Below, piece after piece: positions 13,274 to 20,619 of a stretch of DNA of 21,703 bases. The notes beneath the pieces are model-generated. The model saw nothing but the letters and a program-made list of their open reading frames with translations. It ran no database searches and was not told the DNA's origin. Within the stretch, counting starts at the first letter, position 1; the number at the start of each line of letters is the position of its first letter. The position numbers were made by a program, and so were the translations under genes. This stretch comes from JABDPF01 sp036351055 (GTDB lineage Bacteria > Pseudomonadota > Gammaproteobacteria > Xanthomonadales > SZUA-36). The stretch is from contig JAZBOH010000088.1 of assembly GCA_036351055.1 (NCBI GenBank), forward strand, positions 1 to 21,703, in the 5' to 3' direction.

Positions 13274-14503
13274 TCAACCGCAACCGCCGCCGGTGGGCGC
13301 GCGCTTCATCTCCAGCTTGACCTTGGGCTCGAACTCCAACTCGCCATGCGGGGTGGGTTCGGCGGCCGGATGGCGTGAGCCGATAGCCAGTTCGAAGCGG
13401 AAAGCAGGTTCGTCGTCGGACCGGTCCATGACGTAGCGGTCACGAACGAAGTCCTCATCACCGTAGCTGCGCAGCCAGTTGTTGATTCCGCCTTCCAGGA
13501 TATAGACGTTTGGCAGGCTTTCAGCCTTCAGGACCTTCCACGCCTCGGTGGCCAGGGCCTCGTCATTGCTCATGGTGATAAAAACGGTATTGGCCGGTTC
13601 CGTCATCAGGCGCTCGGCGGCCGCCTCCAGGTCTTCCAGCGCGATGCGCCGGGCGTCGTGGATATGGAACTGGTTGTAATGCCGCTCGTTGCGCACGTCG
13701 ATCATGACCGCCTTGATACGCGAATCGTGCACCAGGCTGAGCAGTTCGTCCGGCTCGATCTGCACGGCCCTCTGCTCCAGCAGCACGGACTGTTCCGCCT
13801 CGATCATCTTCCAGCGGTCCGCGTTGTCCGGCTGGCCGATCAGCAGGCTGACGACCGCCAGGGCGACCAGCACGGCGGCCGCGGGCAGCGCACGGCGCGG
13901 GGCTTTCTGGGCCGTCTCGCCTTTGGTCGCGGCTTCGATTTTCTCAGCGCCCCAGAACATGAACAGCGCCATCAGCACGACCGCCAGCACCACGACGCCG
14001 TAATCCAGGCCAAGCAGTTCAGGCAGTGTAAAGCGACCCATAAAGGAGCTCTCGAAAAAGACCGCGAACTGGCTGACCGTCTCGCCAAACATGAAAATAC
14101 CGGCCAGTACGCCGAGCACGAAAAACACGCCGTCGACCTTGCCTGTCGCCATTGCAACCAGCGACGTGCCCGGGCAGAAGCCGCCAACGATAAAGCCGAC
14201 GCCCATGATCAAGCCGCCGACGATACCGGGCCACAGGTAGGTGGGCGGCACCCACAGCAGGTTGTAGTCCAGCAGGCCAAGGGACGAGCTCAGGAAAATC
14301 AGCACCATGGCCACGATGATGGCCGTGAACATCACCTTGAACACGGTCAGGTCCTTGAAATAGAACTGCGCCGCCAGTTTCTTCGAGTTTCCGAAACCGG
14401 CGGTTTCCAACGTGGCGCCGAACGCCAGCCCGACCAGCAGGTAGATGAAATAGGAACCGTACTGGCCCAGGAGTTCCGTCAGGGGCAAGGGAAAAAGAGT
14501 CAT
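13274..14503 (-). CDS. YeeE/YedE transporter fused to a rhodanese-like domain
   Basis: The 409-residue protein has an N-terminal membrane part (about residues 15-225, with segments near 18-32, 56-74, 92-118, 125-145, 168-186 and 206-223). It carries the YeeE/YedE motifs LAFGATLETAGFG and GGFCPGTS, where Cys110 lies in the conserved pore motif. Known family members import thiosulfate or related sulfur species. A rhodanese fold follows at about 243-348 (VMIDVRNERHYNQFHIHDARRI, then EGGINNW). The position of the catalytic cysteine is occupied by ITMSNDEA, so this domain is probably not a classical sulfurtransferase. The C-terminus ends in GGGCG, with a lone Cys408. AAGGAAGG precedes the ATG; the gene is last in the cytochrome operon. 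Confidence 0.88.
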   Translation of the reverse strand: MTLFPLPLTELLGQYGSYFIYLLVGLAFGATLETAGFGNSKKLAAQFYFKDLTVFKVMFTAIIVAMVLIFLSSSLGLLDYNLLWVPPTYLWPGIVGGLIMGVGFIVGGFCPGTSLVAMATGKVDGVFFVLGVLAGIFMFGETVSQFAVFFESSFMGRFTLPELLGLDYGVVVLAVVLMALFMFWGAEKIEAATKGETAQKAPRRALPAAAVLVALAVVSLLIGQPDNADRWKMIEAEQSVLLEQRAVQIEPDELLSLVHDSRIKAVMIDVRNERHYNQFHIHDARRIALEDLEAAAERLMTEPANTVFITMSNDEALATEAWKVLKAESLPNVYILEGGINNWLRSYGDEDFVRDRYVMDRSDDEPAFRFELAIGSRHPAAEPTPHGELEFEPKVKLEMKRAPTGGGCG

Positions 14504-14515
14504 GTCTTTACCTTC

Positions 14516-15034
14516 CTAGTTCCAGTAGCGCCGCAGGAAATAAGCCAGCGCATAGGCACCGGCAAACACCGCGAACATGAAGGCCCAGCTGCCAACCGAC
14601 AGCACCGCGCCGCCCGACAGCGCCTGGCCGGATGTGCAGCCGCGGGCCAGGCGTGCCCCGTACCCCATCAGCGCGCCACCGATAAAGGCCATGATCCAGC
14701 GCGTCCTGTTGCTGATCTGCGGCCCCTTGTTGGTTTCGACTTTTACGCGCCGCCCCAGCAGGCCGGAGATGAAGCCGCCAAGAACGGTGCCGACCGTCAG
14801 GTATACGATCCAGCTATTCAGCGGATTGGCGCTTCCGCCGGCCATTTTCAGAAGGTAGGGAACCTGGTCGATGTGCTCGGGCGCGACGGCGTTTTGCACA
14901 TAAACCAGCAGCCGGTTCAGGCCGCCGGAAGCACCCAGCCCGGTGCCGGTGATGAAAAACGCCAGGAACAGCACGATGCCCAGCAGCGTTCCCGCCAGGT
15001 AGGGATTCATATAAGGCTTGGCCCGTTCAGACAT
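14516..15034 (-). CDS. YeeE/YedE family membrane protein (short form)
   Basis: The 172-residue membrane protein has about four segments (near 12-32, 74-94, 113-131 and 144-166) and the conserved GARLARGCTSGQALSGGAVL motif with Cys133. This is the hallmark of the YeeE/YedE sulfur transport family. It resembles half of the full-length E. coli YeeE, and the next gene supplies the other YeeE-type unit, so the two may assemble together. The start at 15034 (MSERAKPYM) is preferred to the longer frame at 15085 because AGGGAGG lies at good spacing. It overlaps the upstream cytochrome gene by 8 bp and ends 12 bp before the YeeE-rhodanese gene. Confidence 0.85.
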   Translation of the reverse strand: MSERAKPYMNPYLAGTLLGIVLFLAFFITGTGLGASGGLNRLLVYVQNAVAPEHIDQVPYLLKMAGGSANPLNSWIVYLTVGTVLGGFISGLLGRRVKVETNKGPQISNRTRWIMAFIGGALMGYGARLARGCTSGQALSGGAVLSVGSWAFMFAVFAGAYALAYFLRRYWN

Positions 15035-17279
15035 GGGATGCCTCCCTCTCAGTTGATGTTGATGATTCGCCGTGCACTTCGACATCTTCCCAGCCCGTGA
15101 CCATGGACTTGATGCCGGACAGCGGGGTTTCGCCAGTCGTGGTGAGGTAAACGTGCATCACGATAAAAGCGGCAAAGGCCCAGGCCAGGAAGGTATGCAG
15201 GGGTGCCAGCACGGGCAGCCCGCCCAGTGCAGCGGCCAGTTGTGGCCACTCCTGCATACCCCAGATCAGGAAGCCGGTGATGACCTGTGCCGGCAGCAGG
15301 ACGTTCAGAATGGCCAGGTAGGTGACCTGCTGCAGCGGGTTCAGGCGGTTCTGCTTCGACTTTTCGAGCGGGTGCTCCTCGCCGGCAAAAATGCCGCGCG
15401 TGTAGAACATGGCCTGCTCGAAGGTCTTGGCAAAGAAACTGTCCGGATCCGGGAAGAAGCGCTTGATGGTTCCGCTCGCCAACGTGTAGAACAGCGCCAA
15501 CGCGGCGTTGATCAGCAGGATAAAGCCGAGCACATTGTGAACCTGCACCACGTAGGCAAAACTGAACATGCCGAACAGGTGCGGCTTGTGGATAACCAGG
15601 CCGGTGAACAGCAACATCAGGATCGCGCCGGCCTGCAGCCAGTGCCAGATGCGCTCATAGGCGTCGTACATCTTCACGCGCCGGGTGGGCCGCTCCGGCG
15701 TACCCCAGCGGCGGTGGGCGATGAAGCGCACAAAGGCGTGCCCGCTGACCCCCAGCAGGATGCCGAAAAACATGACCAGTCCTGCCAGGTCGACCAGGGC
15801 AACGCCGTCGAGGCCCAGCACGTAGAAACCTTCGCCGCGGGTGGATGGCGTGAAGCTGGCACCGCCGCCTTGCAGCGGCTTGACCTGCCCGCTCATGCCG
15901 ATTCCGGCATGGCGCACCCATCCGGGCACTTTGCCGCCCGGCAGCGTATCGGACAGGGTGAAGCCGGCGCCCAGGATGGAATCGGCCCCGTGGCAGGTTC
16001 GGCAGTCGCGCGTCGCCCAGCGCCCGCTGAGCACGTTGTGGCTGACCGGGTACGGCGTGATCTCGCCCGCCAGGGCCACCTGTTCGAACCCTGCGGCTTG
16101 CAGCCTTTGCTTGACGGCTTCGCTGGGATCGCTGCCGCCGGCCGCCACTTCCAGGTCGGGGTGCAGGCGGCCGTCGAGGTAAAGCGCCTCGACCAGTTGA
16201 TCCGGTGGAATCCGCGCGGCGTCCTCGCCCGCGGTCCAGTACCAGCTACTGACCAGGTTGAATGGCGCCAGCTTGCGCTGCCCGCCCACGTTCTCCCGCG
16301 CCAGCATCACCGGCCGGAAGCCATGGATCAGGCTGTCGGCCGAGGCCGGGTCACCGTCGACAGCGCGGAACTCGCGGCGCGGATTGCCGGCGCTGTCGAC
16401 CAGGGTCCAGTCAAGCGCCTGCAGGGCCGGGCCATACAGTTTCGGCACGTGGCAGGATTCGCAGGCCAGCGAATCGAAGTGGCGGCGTTTGTATGGCAGC
16501 CACTGGTGCACGGCGGTGGCGTCGTGACAGGACTCGCAGCGCCGCATGCTGTTTTCGCTTTCGAATGCGCCGAGCCCGTCACGGGAACTGCCTTTTGCCA
16601 ATTGGTGCAGGGGCCGTTGCAGGTAATCGGCGCTGCTCAGGCGGCGCGGCTCGAACGCAAGGTGATCCGGCCGGCTTTCCTCGCGCTGCTGGTAATAGAC
16701 CGGGTTGTTCAGCGAGTAATGGCAGTTCACGCAGTTCACCACCCGGTCGGCGTGCACGTCGAAGGCGTGGGTGAGCTCGTTTTTTCCCGCGATATTCAGG
16801 CCACTGTGGGAAATCTTCTGGGCGGAAAAAATCTGCCCGGTGCGGTCCGTCATGTTGAACTCGGCTGGATCCGGCGACACCGTCAACGGAATGTCCAGGC
16901 GGTTGTTGACCACGGCGTGGCAGTTGGCGCAGTTGCGGTCGAGCGGCTTGTGGATCTCCATCTCACCGGCTGGCAGGCTGCCGTCGGCCGCGAACATCGT
17001 GCTGTCCCAGCTTGACGGTGCCTTGAAGTCGCTGTGGCAGACCAGGCACTGGATTTCTTCGCCTTCGAACACGCCGGCGGCCATGTGGTCACTGGAGTCG
17101 CGGATGAAGGCGGTGTCGTGGCAGGCGCCGCAGGTCCGCATGTTCGACATCGCCTCGGCGCTGTCCCTGACCGGCGTTCCGGAGGCGTCAAGCAGCGGAA
17201 CCGGCGGGTGGAACTCGTTAGCGGCCTGGACGCTGCTGAATGCAAGAACAGCCAGCAGCAGGAGCATCGTCTTTTTCAT
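15027..17279 (-). CDS. Heptaheme cytochrome c fused to a membrane cytochrome b
   Basis: The 750-residue protein has a signal peptide (MKKTMLLLLAVLAFSSVQA). A periplasmic part follows with seven CxxCH sites: CGACH (50), CLVCH (78), CANCH (117), CVNCH (183), CESCH (248), CESCH (273) and CRTCH (426). Then comes a membrane anchor near 493-515 and a four-helix cytochrome b561-like module (about 545-713) with candidate b-heme ligands His546, His581, His695 and His709. That is the layout of a quinol/periplasm electron conduit. Adjacent ATGs occur at 17282 and 17279; the second has better spacing from GGAGG. The ATGATGA overlap couples it to the octaheme gene upstream. Exact partner and direction of electron flow are inferred. 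Confidence 0.88.
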   Translation of the reverse strand: MKKTMLLLLAVLAFSSVQAANEFHPPVPLLDASGTPVRDSAEAMSNMRTCGACHDTAFIRDSSDHMAAGVFEGEEIQCLVCHSDFKAPSSWDSTMFAADGSLPAGEMEIHKPLDRNCANCHAVVNNRLDIPLTVSPDPAEFNMTDRTGQIFSAQKISHSGLNIAGKNELTHAFDVHADRVVNCVNCHYSLNNPVYYQQREESRPDHLAFEPRRLSSADYLQRPLHQLAKGSSRDGLGAFESENSMRRCESCHDATAVHQWLPYKRRHFDSLACESCHVPKLYGPALQALDWTLVDSAGNPRREFRAVDGDPASADSLIHGFRPVMLARENVGGQRKLAPFNLVSSWYWTAGEDAARIPPDQLVEALYLDGRLHPDLEVAAGGSDPSEAVKQRLQAAGFEQVALAGEITPYPVSHNVLSGRWATRDCRTCHGADSILGAGFTLSDTLPGGKVPGWVRHAGIGMSGQVKPLQGGGASFTPSTRGEGFYVLGLDGVALVDLAGLVMFFGILLGVSGHAFVRFIAHRRWGTPERPTRRVKMYDAYERIWHWLQAGAILMLLFTGLVIHKPHLFGMFSFAYVVQVHNVLGFILLINAALALFYTLASGTIKRFFPDPDSFFAKTFEQAMFYTRGIFAGEEHPLEKSKQNRLNPLQQVTYLAILNVLLPAQVITGFLIWGMQEWPQLAAALGGLPVLAPLHTFLAWAFAAFIVMHVYLTTTGETPLSGIKSMVTGWEDVEVHGESSTSTEREASHV

Positions 17280-18760
17280 CATTCCGCCTCCGCCTGGCTG
17301 GCCGCCGGGTCTACTCGGTAAAGGCGATCCCTGCTGCCCCATTTCATCGGGTCACCGGGATAACCGATGGCCTCCCAATCGATGCAACCGCGCTCGCAGT
17401 GGCAGGCTTTACACTGCAGGGCGTCTTCCTTCGGCGCCACCATGTGTGTCTGCGGCCAGTACATGGACGTCGGGATGAAGCCGTATGCACCGCTGTAGTC
17501 CATGCCCGTGACCTCGGAACCCAGGCGCAGCGCCTGGTCCCAGTCGAATTCACGCCAGAAACCACCCTGCCCCGCGGTAACCGGCTGCATCAGATAGTTA
17601 TGCTGCGTGTCGTAGGGCTGGACCGCCATGTGCACCTTGAACGGCCAGATCTTTGCCCGTGGGTCGCGGATGTCACCCCTGGGATGGTTGAGCGCCGTGA
17701 GCCCGTCCTCGGCGAGCGTATCGCCCAGCAGGTAGCGGTCGGCCAGGCCGTTGTACCAGATGAACTCAGGCTTCAGGTTTTTTTCGTAGATGAAACTGCC
17801 CTTGATCTTCAGGTACTCGTGGGTATCTTCCGGGCGCTCTGCGTCACCGGCCGTCGACCAGTCCCAATGGGTCTTGGTAGCCTGGTGAACGGCCACTTCC
17901 GGCACATGGCAGGTCTGGCAGGCAACGGTATCGGTGTGGGCATTGATGCGCTGGTCGGCGTGCAGCTTGTTGCTGTGACAGTCCGTGCAGTAGACCTGGT
18001 TGGCGTCATCCACGCTGACGGTAATGGAGCGTCCTGCAATCACGTGATCCTCGGTCTGGTGACAGTCGATGCACTGGAAATCGTAGCGGCCCATATGTAC
18101 GTCGACATGCTCGTCGGGGAAATACAGGCTCTCGTCGAGGTCGCCGTGCTTGACAGCATTACCGCCACCGCCGCGGAAGTGACAGCTGCCACAGTTATCA
18201 CGTGTCGGCAGGCCAACGCTTTTCGCCGCGGCCAGGAGGTCTACGCCTTCAGCCGGCAGGCCCTTTTTGCCCTTGACATAGCCGCCGCTACTGTCGTGGC
18301 AAACCAGGCAATCGACGTTGGATGTATCCTCGAAATCGAAGTTTTCGTCCTCCCAGCCGTAACCGGCGTGGCAGGCCGTGCAACTTTCCCAGTTACCCTG
18401 GATGCCGATGCAGAAATTGTTAATGGCATTTTTCTTGCCAACCGCAATCAATTCGTCACGCCCTTCCATCGCCACCGGCTCGGATTCCCAGCGCCAGTGG
18501 GCGGTGTGAATGACCTGGTCGGCTGCATTCTCATGGCAGGCCAGGCAGGCCTGCGTGACTTCCTGGCCCGTCGTGAACGGCCCCTCGAAAAGGTCCTTGT
18601 GATCCACGTGGGCCGCGCGCCGCGGCATGAAGTCCCACGGTGTATCCGGTACCTGTCCGGCAACGGTTTCCTCACCCTGCGTGAAGTACCAGACCGGCAT
18701 GGAGATCAGCGCCAGGATAAATACCAGGCCGGCGATCCAGCCCGTTTCTCTGTCTTTCAT
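17279..18760 (-). CDS. Octaheme cytochrome c, tetrathionate reductase (OTR) family
   Basis: The 493-residue protein has an N-terminal membrane/signal segment (about residues 8-25). It has eight CxxCH sites: CLACH (72), CTACH (127), CLVCH (151), CGSCH (190), CIDCH (230), CTDCH (258), CQTCH (281) and CKACH (450). The surrounding text (NNFCIGIQGNWESCTACH, NCGSCHFRGGGGNAVKHGDLD, KIWPFKVHMAVQPYDTQHNY) is that of the octaheme tetrathionate reductase family known from Shewanella. Those enzymes reduce tetrathionate and also nitrite and hydroxylamine in vitro. ATG at 18760 is preferred over GTG at 18766. It is the first gene of a four-gene unit with the heptaheme/cytochrome b protein and two YeeE/YedE proteins. 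The physiological substrate is not known. Confidence 0.9.
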   Translation of the reverse strand: MKDRETGWIAGLVFILALISMPVWYFTQGEETVAGQVPDTPWDFMPRRAAHVDHKDLFEGPFTTGQEVTQACLACHENAADQVIHTAHWRWESEPVAMEGRDELIAVGKKNAINNFCIGIQGNWESCTACHAGYGWEDENFDFEDTSNVDCLVCHDSSGGYVKGKKGLPAEGVDLLAAAKSVGLPTRDNCGSCHFRGGGGNAVKHGDLDESLYFPDEHVDVHMGRYDFQCIDCHQTEDHVIAGRSITVSVDDANQVYCTDCHSNKLHADQRINAHTDTVACQTCHVPEVAVHQATKTHWDWSTAGDAERPEDTHEYLKIKGSFIYEKNLKPEFIWYNGLADRYLLGDTLAEDGLTALNHPRGDIRDPRAKIWPFKVHMAVQPYDTQHNYLMQPVTAGQGGFWREFDWDQALRLGSEVTGMDYSGAYGFIPTSMYWPQTHMVAPKEDALQCKACHCERGCIDWEAIGYPGDPMKWGSRDRLYRVDPAASQAEAE

Positions 18761-18877
18761 TTTCACACCAGAATTTGGGGTTCTATAAAGTCCTTATTTT
18801 AGCACTTTCTAAATTATGTCCTGGATATTAAGGTTCCTCTAATGTGACCTGGGTCAGGTGGGCAGCTTCAGGGATTT

Positions 18878-18924
18878 AAAGGTACCGGATACATTTATTC
18901 GCGAAAAATGTATCCGGTACCTTT
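18878..18924. repeat. Long palindrome (copy 3, GGTACC variant)
   Basis: The arms 18878-18896 and 18906-18924 are perfect 19-bp reverse complements (AAAGGTACCGGATACATTT) around a 9-base loop. Compared with the other copies, GGGGCC is replaced by GGTACC in one arm and GGCCCC by GGTACC in the other, so pairing is preserved. It lies upstream of the cytochrome operon, not directly after a stop codon. Confidence 0.78.
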
Positions 18925-19020
18925 TACTGGTGCATGATGGTTTTTGTGGTACTACACCCTGAAAAGCGCGTCACAACGCCACCACGTGAACGCTGGCCGA
19001 TGCCGGTGGTGCGTTTCGGA
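18925..19020. other. Spacer between palindrome copies 3 and 4
   Basis: This is 96 bp between the two palindromes, with no gene. A CACCAC/GTGGTG pair near its right half can form an additional stem. Loop centres of the flanking palindromes are 144 bp apart, against 145 bp for the other pair. Confidence 0.5.
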
Positions 19021-19069
19021 AAAAGGGGCCGGATACATTTAATGGCGAAAAATGTATCCGGCCCCTTTT
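19021..19069. terminator. Long palindrome (copy 4) after purA
   Basis: The arms 19021-19040 and 19050-19069 are perfect 20-bp reverse complements (AAAAGGGGCCGGATACATTT) around a 9-base loop. It lies 27 bp beyond the purA stop; on the minus strand it ends in CCCCTTTTTCC and is a plausible terminator for the hflK-hflC-DUF2065-purA operon. Confidence 0.75.
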
Positions 19070-19086
19070 GTTTGCCCCTTTTGTTT
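19061..19086. repeat. Tandem duplication of a 13-base unit
   Basis: GCCCCTTTTGTTT occurs twice in tandem (19061-19073 and 19074-19086). The first copy overlaps the right arm of palindrome copy 4. This looks like a duplication at the edge of the palindrome, as could arise by slippage at a hairpin. Confidence 0.75.
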
Positions 19087-19096
19087 CAGCCAGCGC

Positions 19097-20398
19097 TTAC
19101 AGGTCGAAGGGGTACTTGATGATGATGTTCTCGGCGCGGTCCGGGCCCGTCGATACGATGTGGACGGGGGCGCCGCAGAGGTCTTCCATGGCCGCCAGGT
19201 ACGAGCGGGCGTTGGCCGGCAGGTCTTCCATGCGGGTCATGCCACGACAGGACTCGCTCCAGCCCGGGAAGGTCTCGTATACGGGCTCAAGTTCGGCCCA
19301 GGCATCCGCGTCCAGCGGCGGTGCATCGAGGATTTCACTGCCAAGCCGGTAGCTGGTGCAGATCTTGATTTCTTCGAAGCCGTCCATCACGTCCAGCTTG
19401 GTGACGCAGAAACCGCTGACGCCGTTCAGGCTCACCATGCGGCGCAAGGCCACGGCATCGAGCCAGCCGCAACGCCTTGGGCGACCGGTGGTGGCGCCGA
19501 ACTCGGCGCCGCGTTCGGCCAGCCTGGCGCCGTTTTCATCGAACAGTTCGGTCGGGAACGGGCCGCCGCCGACACGCGTGACGTAGGCCTTGGTGATGCC
19601 CAGCACGTAGTCAATTGCGTTCGGGCCAACGCCGGCGCCGGTGCAGACACCGCCGATCGTGGTATTCGATGAAGTCACGTAAGGATAGGTGCCGTGGTCG
19701 ATATCCAACAGGCTGCCCTGCGCGCCTTCGAACATGACGCGCTTGCCTTCGTCGCGCAGCTGGTAAAGCCGCCCCGCGACGTCGCTGACCTGACCGGCAA
19801 AATACTCACCCAGTTCAAGGGCTTCATCGAGCATCGCCTGAACAGACAGGGCTTCCTGCCCGAAACGCTGGGTCAGCACAAAATTATGGTAGTCGAGGAT
19901 GTGTTCGATCTTGGCCTCGAGTTTTCCCGGGTGCAGCAAATCAGAGGTGCGCAGACCGCGGCGGGCGATCTTGTCTTCGTATGCCGGCCCGATACCACGC
20001 CCGGTGGTCCCGATGGCGCGCTTGCCGCGGGCCACTTCGCGCGCCAGGTCGAGTTGCTGGTGCCAGGGCATGATGATGGCGCAGGCGGGCGATATTCCGA
20101 GCCGCGAACGCACGTCGATGCCGCGCGCTTCCAGCGCTTCCATTTCCTCGCGCAGGGCGTGCAGAGAGAGCACCACGCCGTTGCCGATCATGCATTCCAC
20201 GCCGGGCTGAAGGATGCCGGAAGGGACCAGGTGGAGAACGGTCTTCTCGCCATCGATGACCAGGGTATGGCCGGCATTGTGCCCGCCCTGGAAGCGCACG
20301 ACCGCATCGGCGTCACGGCAAAGCAGGTCAACGATCTTACCCTTGCCTTCGTCGCCCCACTGCGTACCCAGAACCACGATATTCCTGTTCATGCCCAT
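19097..20398 (-). CDS. purA: Adenylosuccinate synthetase
   Basis: The 433-residue enzyme joins IMP and aspartate with GTP to make adenylosuccinate, the first step from IMP to AMP. All signatures are present: VVLGTQWGDEGKGKIVD at the N-terminus, FQGGHNAGHT, TTGRGIGPAYEDK, FEGAQGSLLDIDHGTYPYVTSS and the C-terminal KYPFDL. The start at 20398 has GAAGG upstream; ATG at 20392 is an alternative. It follows DUF2065 and hflC, the standard hflKC-yjeT-purA order in gammaproteobacteria, and ends before palindrome copy 4. Confidence 0.97.
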   Translation of the reverse strand: MGMNRNIVVLGTQWGDEGKGKIVDLLCRDADAVVRFQGGHNAGHTLVIDGEKTVLHLVPSGILQPGVECMIGNGVVLSLHALREEMEALEARGIDVRSRLGISPACAIIMPWHQQLDLAREVARGKRAIGTTGRGIGPAYEDKIARRGLRTSDLLHPGKLEAKIEHILDYHNFVLTQRFGQEALSVQAMLDEALELGEYFAGQVSDVAGRLYQLRDEGKRVMFEGAQGSLLDIDHGTYPYVTSSNTTIGGVCTGAGVGPNAIDYVLGITKAYVTRVGGGPFPTELFDENGARLAERGAEFGATTGRPRRCGWLDAVALRRMVSLNGVSGFCVTKLDVMDGFEEIKICTSYRLGSEILDAPPLDADAWAELEPVYETFPGWSESCRGMTRMEDLPANARSYLAAMEDLCGAPVHIVSTGPDRAENIIIKYPFDL

Positions 20399-20415
20399 GT
20401 TTTAGCGTGCCTTCA

Positions 20416-20601
20416 TCAGTGTAGAAATTGTAAAAGAAACGCACCGGCAAGCATGCTGATGATGCCGCCGATGCGTATGGCTTTCGGGCTGTGCCGTGAC
20501 AGTTCCTGCATGGCCTTCTGCCACGCCTGCGGTGCGATCATCGGTAGCAGACCTTCGATGATCAGCAGCAGCGCGAACGCGGTGAGCAGGTCCTGCATCA
20601 C
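20416..20601 (-). CDS. DUF2065 family membrane protein (YjeT-like)
   Basis: The 61-residue protein has two hydrophobic helices (about residues 6-24 and 43-58) around a short basic loop (SRHSPKAIRIGG). It has the size and position of E. coli YjeT, between hflC and purA. Function is unknown. Two adjacent ATGs (20601, 20598) are both possible starts. Confidence 0.88.
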   Translation of the reverse strand: MMQDLLTAFALLLIIEGLLPMIAPQAWQKAMQELSRHSPKAIRIGGIISMLAGAFLLQFLH

Positions 20602-20619
20602 GCCGGCGGCCCTGTGTCT

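Larger units (their letters stand above)
18761..19096. other. Intergenic region upstream of the cytochrome operon
   Basis: This is a 336-bp gap between purA and the octaheme gene without a convincing coding sequence. The part next to the cytochrome gene (18761-18840) is AT-rich and should hold its promoter, but no clear -35/-10 pair stands out. A short inverted repeat, ACCTG GGT CAGGT at 18847-18859, lies about 90 bases before the octaheme start and could be an operator. Two members of the long palindrome family (18878-18924 and 19021-19069) fill the rest. Confidence 0.55.

Noticed and set aside
13658..15100. 480-residue plus-strand open frame opposite the YeeE/YedE genes
   Set aside because: Its composition is dominated by His, Gln and Asp, as expected for the antisense of membrane protein codons. 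Both minus-strand genes have strong motifs and ribosome binding sites.
15072..17015. 647-residue plus-strand open frame opposite the heptaheme cytochrome
   Set aside because: It is antisense to a gene with seven CxxCH motifs and a signal peptide; no domain is seen in the antisense product.
17240..18802. 520-residue plus-strand open frame opposite the octaheme cytochrome
   Set aside because: It is antisense to the eight CxxCH sites of the OTR-family gene and contains no recognisable family.
18934..19119. 61-residue plus-strand open frame between palindromes 3 and 4
   Set aside because: It crosses palindrome copy 4 and runs into the purA 3' end; it has no family resemblance and no clear ribosome binding site.
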